Assembly: GCA_030429685.1 (NCBI GenBank)
Contig: JAUIEY010000151.1
Span: 1-5,103 of the forward strand
Length of the DNA stretch: 5,103 nt
Source: Gammaproteobacteria bacterium
GTDB lineage: Bacteria; Pseudomonadota; Gammaproteobacteria; Steroidobacterales; GCA-2729495
Reading direction: 5' to 3'
Below the pieces are notes generated by a model. That model worked only from the letters and a program-made list of their open reading frames with translations. It was not told the DNA's origin and searched no databases. Shown piece by piece: positions 1 through 5,103 of the stretch (positions are counted from its first letter, which is position 1; each line of letters begins with the position of its first letter). The translations under genes and the position numbers were made by a program.

Positions 1-1476
1 GAGGCCCAGCGCCGAATCGCTGAGCGGTCAAACATTACGGTGATTCCTGCCGCGGCGGATGCGCTGCTGACGGAGCCGCGCCCGGAGCGGCGGGGCGGGT
101 TTGGCGGATCGGGCCGGGCGATGACGGGCGTTCGGCTCGGCGCGACGACCAATCCGGAGCTTGATGGCCTCGAGCTGCGCGCGCCTGCTGTCATTGTCAC
201 GACCGGGACGTTCATGCGCGGCCTGATGCACATGGGCGAGGTTCAGACCCCCGGCGGTCGCGCCGGCGAAGCGCCCGCCGTCGGCATGAGCAAGTCGCTC
301 AGTGATCTCGGCTTCGAGCTGGGGCGGCTGAAGACGGGTACCCCGCCTCGGCTGAAGAAGAACACGATCGATTGGGATGCGCTGGAGCCGCAGTACGGCG
401 ATGACGTTCCAGTGCCGTTCAGCGATTTGACGAAGCTGAGCGCGTTTCCTGCGACGGAGCAGGTCGAGTGCCGGGTGACATCGACGTGCGCCGAGATACA
501 CGAGATCATCCGAGCGAATCTGGATCGGGCGCCCATTTTCTCCGGCCAGATTGAATCCGTCGGGCCGCGATACTGCCCGAGCATCGAAGACAAGGTGGTC
601 CGGTTTGCGCAGCGCGATGTGCATCACATCTTTCTCGAGCCCGAATCTCACGAGTCTGACTGGGTGTACTGCAATGGCATTTCGACATCGCTGCCGTCGG
701 ACGTGCAGGACCGCATCGTGCCGATGCTCCCCGGTTGCGAGCGTGCGGAGATACTGCAGTATGGCTATGCCGTTGAGTATGACATCGTCCGTCCACATCA
801 GATCGAAGCGACGGGGATGACCAAACTCGTCGATGGTCTGTTTCTTGCCGGACAGATCAATGGCACCAGCGGCTATGAGGAAGCGGGGGGGCAGGGTCTC
901 ATCGCCGCGATCAATGCCATCCAGTACATCCGCGAGAGCGAGCCCGTGATCCTCGGGCGTGACCAGGCGTACATCGGTGTGCTGATGGATGATCTGATCA
1001 CGAAGACACCGGTCGAGCCCTATCGCATGTTCACGAGCCGGGCGGAGTATCGGCTTCTGCTGCGATCAGACAACACGGCGGATCGGCTCACGCCGCTGGC
1101 GCGCAAACTCGGTCTGATTGATGATGCACGCTGGGCACTCTTCGAGCGCCGGCGAGACGCCATGTCGCGCGTGCAGGCGCGGGTGGAGCAGGTGCGGTTC
1201 GATGGCGTTCCGCTGGCGCAGGCCGTGAAGCGCCCGCGATTCAGCGTAGAGCAGTTTGTCCAGGGTTTGGGCATGCCGGATGCCGGGTCACTGCCTCGAG
1301 GCGTGTTGGAGACGGTACTCGCCGAGCGCCAGTACGAGGGATACATCATCCGCCAGCGAGGTGAGATCAAGCGGCAGGCCGAGGCCGAGCATCGCAAGAT
1401 CCCACGCGATGTGGACTACTTCGCCATCGAAGGGCTCCGGGCCGAGTCCGCCCAGGCGCTGGACCGCTTCCAGCCG
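1..1476 (+). CDS. mnmG: MnmG (GidA) tRNA uridine-5-carboxymethylaminomethyl synthesis enzyme, fragment lacking both ends
   Basis: MnmG works with the GTPase MnmE, using FAD, to install the carboxymethylaminomethyl group on wobble U34 of several tRNAs in the cytoplasm. Visible family landmarks in order: TGTF and GGRAGEAP (nt ~210-275), LGRLKTGTPPRL (~319-354), SNLDRAP-like and GPRYCPSIEDKV (~515-597), YCNGISTSLP, GLFLAGQINGTSGYEE (~835-882), EPYRMFTSRAEYRLLLR and a C-terminal EGYIIRQ helical part. Cys at 574-576 matches the catalytic-region C277 of E. coli MnmG. The frame is open from base 1, so about 106 N-terminal residues, including the GxGxxG dinucleotide-binding motif and C47, lie outside the window; the GTG at 40 is internal. 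Homology ends at DRFQP (1476), where the family continues with a GQASRxxGVTP-type tail of about 34 residues that is absent. The reading frame then runs to a TAA at 1630-1632 only by crossing antisense pal. The signatures resemble planctomycete rather than gammaproteobacterial MnmG (inference). Confidence 0.95.
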
Positions 1477-1510
1477 CTGCTGTTGAACTTCCATACAGAA
1501 GGCGCGGCGT
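1477..1510. other. Joint between mnmG block and Tol-Pal block
   Basis: Left of about 1476 the sequence reads as MnmG on the + strand; right of about 1511 it reads as Pal on the - strand. The roughly 34 bases between translate to neither the expected MnmG tail nor the expected Pal continuation in any frame I tried, so the exact breakpoint cannot be fixed. No inverted repeat, target-site duplication, tRNA end or transposase trace flanks it. An artificial join (assembly or library chimera) is the simplest reading; a real rearrangement cannot be excluded from the sequence alone. Confidence 0.8.
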
Positions 1511-1900
1511 GGCGGCGGCACGGCGTGCACCCAGCGCGATGTTGTATTCGCGGGTGCCACGCTCGTCGGCATGGCCTTCGAGGCGCACGGATTCACCCGG
1601 GTTTTCGGCAAGATAGCGCGCGTGTTGCTTAATGATCTCGACGGACGCGTCATCCACTTCCGATGAATCAAAAGCAAAATAGATGACGCGCTCGTTCATG
1701 ATCACGTCATCTTCGTTATTACCGATGGGAATAGCAGAGCCGCCGGCCCCGCCTTCATCGGGCCAGGTCTGCACCCCGCCGCCGCTGCCGTCGCCGCCGG
1801 CGTAATCAGCGCCATCGCCGTCATCCGTTGCGGTACCCGACGGTCCCGCACAACCGGCCAGTGCCAGCACACCCACAAGCAGTATCAGTTTCCAGTTCAT
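1511..1900 (-). CDS. pal: Pal, peptidoglycan-associated outer-membrane lipoprotein, 3'-truncated
   Basis: Pal anchors the outer membrane to peptidoglycan and is the partner of TolB and TolA. The ATG at 1900 begins a lipoprotein signal peptide (hydrophobic residues 5-16, lipobox LAGC with Cys17). Residue 18 is Ala, not Asp, consistent with sorting to the outer membrane. Residues ~18-66 are a Gly/Asp-rich flexible linker. The OmpA-like domain starts near residue 70 (VIYFAFDSSEVD) and includes the hallmark GHADERGT at 109-116 and REYNIALGARRA, which form the peptidoglycan-binding region. Homology stops at about residue 129; some 45-50 residues of the usual ~170 are missing because the block is broken at the joint, and the frame then runs into antisense mnmG (stop at 1367-1369). 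A Shine-Dalgarno-like AGAGG (complement of 1910-1914) lies 9 nt before the ATG. It is the last gene of the tol operon, 68 nt after tolB. Confidence 0.93.
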
Positions 1901-1952
1901 TATCCCTAACCTCTTCGCGAAAACCCGTAATAAAACAACAACAATAATTTGA

Positions 1953-1977
1953 AATAACTAGGTTTTTCCTAGTTATT
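1953..1977 (-). other. Perfect 10-bp stem-loop spanning the tolB stop codon
   Basis: The arms 1953-1962 and 1968-1977 are exact reverse complements separated by a 5-base loop (ttttt on +, AAAAA in the tol transcript). The stem is 7 A-U and 3 G-C pairs, with the G-C pairs next to the loop. The last two Asn codons and the TAG of tolB form the 5' arm of the RNA hairpin. No U-run follows in the tol direction, so it is not a textbook intrinsic terminator. An mRNA stability, processing or tuning element between tolB and pal is possible (inference). Confidence 0.7.
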
Positions 1978-3273
1978 CTGAAACGGTGACCAGGCCGGTT
2001 CACGCACATCGCCGTCCGTGTCGGCAATACGCTGCTGCACGCGGCCATCGGTCGAAACCAGCGACAATACTCCTTTGCGGCCCTGGCGCGAAGCAAAAAT
2101 AATGACTTCGCCATTGGGCGCAAAGCTTGGTGATTCGTCCTGCGCCCCGTCGCTGAGCACCTGCGTATAGGCGCGCTCCACATCCACCAGCGCAATTCTA
2201 TAATTGCCCCGGTCGTTGTGCACCACGGCCAGGCTGCGGCCGTCCGGTGAAATACGCGGCCGGGCGTTGTAATTGCCCTCGTAGGTCAGGCGTCGGGCGC
2301 GACCGCCATCAGCCGGAATCCGGTATACCTGCGGCACGCCGGTGCGATCGGAGGTAAAGAAGATCTCCTTGCCATCGACGCTCCAGCTTGGCTCAGTTTC
2401 GATGGACGGCCAGCTGGTCAACCGCCGCAGCACCTGGTTGCCAAGCTCCAGCGTATAGATATCCAGGTTGCCGTCACCTTTGGACAGCGTCAGCGCCAGT
2501 TGCCGGCCGTCCGGCGACCACACCGGCGCGCTGTTGACGCCCTTACGGGCGGACACACGCCGCCGTGTGCCGCTGCGCAATTCCAGCACGAATACCTGCG
2601 AGTTACCGTTTTCGAACGATACGTAGGCCAGCCGCCGGCCGTCAGGTGACCAGGCCGGTGACATGATTGGTGCATTCGACTGCAGCACCACCCGGGCGTT
2701 AAAACCGTCCGCGTCGGCAACAATCAGCCGGTAAGTGGGTTGCTTGGGATCACCAATTACATTGACGTAGGCAATGCGAGTGGCTGCCACCCCTTTCACG
2801 CCGGTCAGCTCTTCGTAAATCAGGTCGCTGATACGATGGGCTGTGTTGCGCAGCTGTGCCTTACTGCTCGGCATGCGATAGCCGAGCAATTGCTTGCCGC
2901 GCAGCACGTCAAACACGCGAAACTCTATGGTGTAGTCGCGCCCGGCGGGTTGAATATTGCCGATCACCAGCACCTCGGTATCGAGGATGCGCCAGTCGCT
3001 GAAATCAATGTCGGCGCCGTTGGTCGGGCGCTGCAGCATGTCGCTTTCCGGCAGCGCAGTAAAACGTCCGGTGCGCGCCAGGTCGGCCCCGATGACCCCG
3101 GCAACCTGATAGGGCTTGGCGCCGACGCCTTCCCAGCCGAACGGCACCACGGCGATGGGCGTGGCCGTGCCCAGCCCCTCCAGTATTTCGATCTTTAACT
3201 CGGCGCCGGCATTGGCCGAGATCAACAATCCGACTGCTGCCATGCATCCTGCAAAGCGTTGTGCAACCCTCAC
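1969..3273 (-). CDS. tolB: TolB, periplasmic beta-propeller of the Tol-Pal system
   Basis: TolB shuttles between TolA and Pal in the periplasm and releases Pal from peptidoglycan. The 434-residue protein is full length for the family. It starts with GTG at 3273; an AGGAG sits 7 nt upstream and the frame gives a proper Sec signal peptide, which supports this start. Predicted cleavage is after Ala22-Gly23-Ala24, leaving a mature N-terminus ELKIEI, matching the position of the TolA-binding 'TolB box' (EVRIVI in E. coli). Residues 25 to ~165 form the N-terminal alpha/beta domain (PIAVVPFGWEG). The rest is a six-bladed propeller with blade motifs at 205-212 (SPAWSPDG), 249-256, 295-301 (WSVDG), 339-345, 381-388 (SPSFAPNG) and 426-431 (PAWSPF). 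It ends with TAG at 1969-1971, 68 nt before pal; tolA ends 37 nt upstream. Confidence 0.98.
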   Translation of the reverse strand: MRVAQRFAGCMAAVGLLISANAGAELKIEILEGLGTATPIAVVPFGWEGVGAKPYQVAGVIGADLARTGRFTALPESDMLQRPTNGADIDFSDWRILDTEVLVIGNIQPAGRDYTIEFRVFDVLRGKQLLGYRMPSSKAQLRNTAHRISDLIYEELTGVKGVAATRIAYVNVIGDPKQPTYRLIVADADGFNARVVLQSNAPIMSPAWSPDGRRLAYVSFENGNSQVFVLELRSGTRRRVSARKGVNSAPVWSPDGRQLALTLSKGDGNLDIYTLELGNQVLRRLTSWPSIETEPSWSVDGKEIFFTSDRTGVPQVYRIPADGGRARRLTYEGNYNARPRISPDGRSLAVVHNDRGNYRIALVDVERAYTQVLSDGAQDESPSFAPNGEVIIFASRQGRKGVLSLVSTDGRVQQRIADTDGDVREPAWSPFQNN

Positions 3274-3280
3274 CCGTCAA

Positions 3281-3285
3281 CTCCT
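3281..3285 (-). promoter_or_regulatory. Shine-Dalgarno AGGAG of tolB
   Basis: CTCCT on the + strand reads AGGAG on the coding strand, 7 nt before the GTG at 3273. It is the clearest ribosome-binding site in the operon and decides the non-ATG start of tolB. Confidence 0.8.
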
Positions 3286-3291
3286 GTCAAT

Positions 3292-3307
3292 TCAGGTCTG
3301 AACCTGA
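3292..3307 (-). other. Small inverted repeat in the tolA-tolB gap
   Basis: Exact 6-base arms (3292-3297 and 3302-3307, TCAGGT/ACCTGA) flank a 4-base loop, just after the tolA TGA (3311-3313) and 6 nt upstream of the tolB Shine-Dalgarno. It is short, could be chance, and has no U-tract, so it is not called a terminator. It could mildly affect tolB translation initiation (inference). Confidence 0.4.
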
Positions 3308-3310
3308 CAA

Positions 3311-4165
3311 TCAATTCTCAATCTGTGGTCGGAAAATGAAAGTTAGATTTCGATCAAACAACCGCCGATCATCCGGCAGCGGCAACGGCGAAGCCGCATA
3401 AACAGCATTCTCGACCGACCGCCGCACGATTTCATCGCCGTTACAACGCGTCACCTGGGCCCGCACCACCTCACCCGAGGGTAATTGTTGCACGGACACC
3501 TGGCATTCCACACCTGCCACGGCACTGGGCGGCTGTTTCCAGTTACGCTGCACGCGCTGCTGAATCAGCGCCTTGTAGCGGTTCATCTCACCGGACTGCT
3601 GCGCCGCCAACAGGGCTTCCTCGGCCTCCAGTGCCGCGGCCAATTCGGCCTGCCGCCGCTGCTGTTCGCGCTTTTCTGCTGCCGCACGGGCGCGTGCTTC
3701 GGCCTGCCGCTGTGCTTCGGCCCGCTGCGCCGCGAGTTCCGCCTCCCGGCGCTGGCGTTCAGCGGCCTCGGCTTCGGCAGCACGGCGCTGCTGCTCAGCC
3801 TGCTCGCGGCGTTTTTGTTCCGCGGCACGCTCATCGGCCAGACGTTTCTGGCGCGCTACTTCGGCCGCTTCGCGCTGCTGTGCCGCCTGCTGTTCGCGCT
3901 CGCGTTGCTCGGCCTCGCGACGGCGTTGGTCAGCTGCGCGCTGCTGCGCGGCCTCTGCGGCTGCCTGGCGCTCCTGTTCAGCAGCGCGGTCAATGGCACC
4001 CTGATCGATGACGACCGCCTCAATAGCCAGCTGCTGGAATTCCTGCTGCGGTAAAAAGGCGATGCTGCTGCTGAACAACACGGCCAACACTACATGGCCG
4101 ATGACCGACCAGGTCAGTGGCGAACGGTAGCCGGGTGGCACAGGTTGCAGGCTGGCAGCGGGCAT
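3311..4165 (-). CDS. tolA: TolA, inner-membrane-anchored periplasm-spanning protein of the Tol-Pal system
   Basis: TolA transmits TolQR proton-motive energy across the periplasm to TolB and Pal. The 284-residue protein has the three classical domains. A short cytoplasmic N-terminus precedes one membrane helix at about 17-38, carrying the SxxxH contact motif for TolQR (Ser20, His24). A long Ala/Glu/Gln/Arg-rich helical stalk with no prolines covers about 60-190. The C-terminal TolA domain follows from about 194 (NRYKALIQQRVQRNWKQPP) to the terminal FIFRPQ. Cys221 and Cys241 are placed to form the domain III disulphide known from E. coli TolA. The stalk is much shorter than the 421-residue E. 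coli protein's. The ATG at 4165 lies 26 nt after tolR and lacks a clear Shine-Dalgarno, so translational coupling to tolR is likely. TGA is at 3311-3313. Confidence 0.97.
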   Translation of the reverse strand: MPAASLQPVPPGYRSPLTWSVIGHVVLAVLFSSSIAFLPQQEFQQLAIEAVVIDQGAIDRAAEQERQAAAEAAQQRAADQRRREAEQREREQQAAQQREAAEVARQKRLADERAAEQKRREQAEQQRRAAEAEAAERQRREAELAAQRAEAQRQAEARARAAAEKREQQRRQAELAAALEAEEALLAAQQSGEMNRYKALIQQRVQRNWKQPPSAVAGVECQVSVQQLPSGEVVRAQVTRCNGDEIVRRSVENAVYAASPLPLPDDRRLFDRNLTFIFRPQIEN

Positions 4166-4191
4166 GGCTATAGATCGGTCTGCACCGGTGG

Positions 4192-4638
4192 CTAGTTCTC
4201 GTCCAGCGGGTTCAGCGCAGCAGGATCGGTGAGAAAACCGACTTTGGCCGCGCCGGCTCGCTGCAACAGCACCATGCCGCTGATTACGCTGCCATAAGCA
4301 GCGGCTTCATCGGCCTTGACCAGCACCGGGGTATCCGGTTTGCGCTCCAGCACAGTCTGCGCCAGCCTGAGAATTTGCGCCGGCTGGCGCGGCGCTTCTT
4401 CATCATCGCCGAGATTCAGATACAGGTTGCCGTCCCGGTCAACCGACAGAATCAGTGGTTCACTGTCCTGCATATCACTCGATAGCGGTTCAGCGGCAGC
4501 GTCCGGCAGTTCGACCTTGACACCCTGACTCAGCAGCGGTGCGGTGACCATGAAAATAATCAACAACACCAGCATGACGTCGATGTACGGCACCACGTTG
4601 ATTTCGCCCATCAGACGACGGTTGCGCAAGGTGTTCAT
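4192..4638 (-). CDS. tolR: TolR, stator/peptidoglycan-binding subunit of the TolQR proton motor
   Basis: TolR (ExbD/TolR family) forms, with TolQ, the inner-membrane proton channel that energises TolA. The 148-residue protein has a short cytoplasmic N-terminus (MNTLRNRRLMGEIN), a single membrane helix from about 16 to 36 containing the essential proton-carrying Asp20 (PYIDVMLVLL; D23 in E. coli), and a periplasmic domain with the DGNLYLN strand and a VLVKADEAAAYG segment. The ATG at 4638 overlaps the tolQ stop as ATGA, and an AGGG (complement of 4645-4648) lies 6 nt upstream. The same frame stays open upstream to 4902, but that stretch is antiphase tolQ and is not part of TolR. The stop is TAG at 4192-4194, 26 nt before tolA. 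Confidence 0.97.
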   Translation of the reverse strand: MNTLRNRRLMGEINVVPYIDVMLVLLIIFMVTAPLLSQGVKVELPDAAAEPLSSDMQDSEPLILSVDRDGNLYLNLGDDEEAPRQPAQILRLAQTVLERKPDTPVLVKADEAAAYGSVISGMVLLQRAGAAKVGFLTDPAALNPLDEN

Positions 4639-5103
4639 GCGCCACCCTGCCCCTGCGCGGTGCCTTTGCCGGCATGCGCGTAGTGCTGCAGGATGGTGGA
4701 AAACTCTTCGGCAAACGTGTCGTAGCGCAGTTCCAGCCGGCTGACCTGATCGGCATACCGGTTGTAGGCAATCACCGCCGGAATGGCCGCAAACAGGCCC
4801 ATGGCGGTGGCAATCAGCGCTTCGGCAATGCCCGGCGCCACCATCGCCAGCGTGGCCGACTGCACGTTCCCCAGCCCGCGAAAGGAGTTCATGATGCCCC
4901 ACACGGTACCGAACAGACCGACATAGGGGCTGGTGGAACCGATGGTAGCGAGCGTGGCGAGACTTTCTTCAAGGCGGTCAGTCTCACGCAGCTGCGCAGC
5001 GCGCATCGCCCGTCGCGCACCGTCCAGCACCCGCTCGGGCAGGATGCCCGATTGCTGACGCAGCCGGCGAACTTCGCGAAACCCGGCTTCGAATATTCCG
5101 GCC
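4635..5103 (-). CDS. tolQ: TolQ, proton-channel subunit of the Tol-Pal motor, 5'-partial
   Basis: TolQ (ExbB/MotA family) pairs with TolR to convert proton flow into TolA movement. The 155 codons in the window match the C-terminal two thirds of TolQ; about 79 residues, including the first membrane helix, lie beyond the window end. Visible are the cytoplasmic loop (GFREVRRLRQ, VLDGARRAMR), the second membrane helix (SPYVGLFGTVWGIM) and the third (APGIAEALIATAMGLFAAIP, then AYNRYADQ). Thr66 and Thr99 of the fragment are 33 residues apart, as are the channel-lining Thr145 and Thr178 of E. coli TolQ. The GTG at 5030 is an internal Val codon, not the start, because family homology continues upstream of it to the window edge. 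The stop TGA at 4635-4637 overlaps the tolR start. Confidence 0.97.
   Translation of the reverse strand, partial: AGIFEAGFREVRRLRQQSGILPERVLDGARRAMRAAQLRETDRLEESLATLATIGSTSPYVGLFGTVWGIMNSFRGLGNVQSATLAMVAPGIAEALIATAMGLFAAIPAVIAYNRYADQVSRLELRYDTFAEEFSTILQHYAHAGKGTAQGQGGA

Noticed and set aside
40..42. GTG as the mnmG start codon
   Set aside because: The frame is open to base 1 and MnmG homology, including the expected upstream region, begins before it; the true start is outside the window.
28..798. - strand open frame of 256 codons opposite mnmG
   Set aside because: It is an antisense shadow of conserved MnmG sequence; its Arg/His-rich translation shows no family signature.
1477..1632. Apparent C-terminal extension of MnmG (a fusion protein ending at TAA 1630-1632)
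   Set aside because: This stretch is antisense to pal, whose own frame is clearly coding; the extension has no MnmG-like sequence and stays open by GC-rich chance.
1953..1977. Intrinsic terminator between tolB and pal
   Set aside because: The stem is AU-rich and not followed by a U-run in the transcript, and pal would be expected to be co-transcribed with tolB.
2740..3198. + strand open frame of 152 codons opposite tolB
   Set aside because: It is antisense to a clear full-length TolB and has no recognisable domain.
3485..4054. Long + strand open frame of 189 codons opposite tolA
   Set aside because: It is the mirror of the Ala/Arg/Gln-rich stalk codons, which rarely produce stops in the antisense frames; the Leu-rich translation is not a credible membrane protein, and TolA on the other strand is certain.
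1..5103. A novel defence, mobile or biosynthetic system
   Set aside because: All coding capacity is accounted for by mnmG and tolQ-tolR-tolA-tolB-pal, which are well-described housekeeping genes; nothing unexplained longer than about 70 bases remains.

Overview
The window holds two blocks of bacterial protein-coding DNA that do not belong together. They meet head-on at an abrupt joint near 1477-1510. No mobile element, RNA gene, CRISPR array or novel defence or biosynthetic system is visible.

Left block (1 to about 1476, + strand): the interior of mnmG (gidA), the FAD-dependent tRNA wobble-uridine modification enzyme. It is open from the first base, so its N-terminus lies outside the window. 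Recognisable MnmG sequence stops about 34 residues short of the usual C-terminus. Several signature stretches (MHMGEVQTPGGRAGEAP, YCNGISTSLP, the AEILQYGYAVEYD region) differ from the gammaproteobacterial form. They look more like planctomycete-type MnmG; this is a judgement from memory of the family, not a search.

Right block (about 1511 to 5103, - strand): the Tol-Pal cell-envelope operon in its standard order, tolQ (5' end beyond the window edge), tolR, tolA, tolB, pal (3' end lost at the joint). Gene order and protein sequences indicate a gammaproteobacterium or close relative. TolQ and TolR form the proton-driven inner-membrane motor, and TolA is the periplasm-spanning transmitter. TolB is the periplasmic beta-propeller, and Pal is the outer-membrane lipoprotein that grips peptidoglycan. 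Together they constrict the outer membrane at division. Genes are tightly spaced: tolQ and tolR overlap by ATGA, tolR-tolA has a 26 nt gap, tolA-tolB 37 nt, and tolB-pal 68 nt (AT-rich).

The two points most worth a second look are the mnmG/pal joint and the tolB-pal gap. The joint truncates two normally conserved housekeeping genes at once and is most simply an assembly or cloning chimera. The tolB-pal gap carries a perfect 10-bp stem-loop that includes the tolB stop codon.
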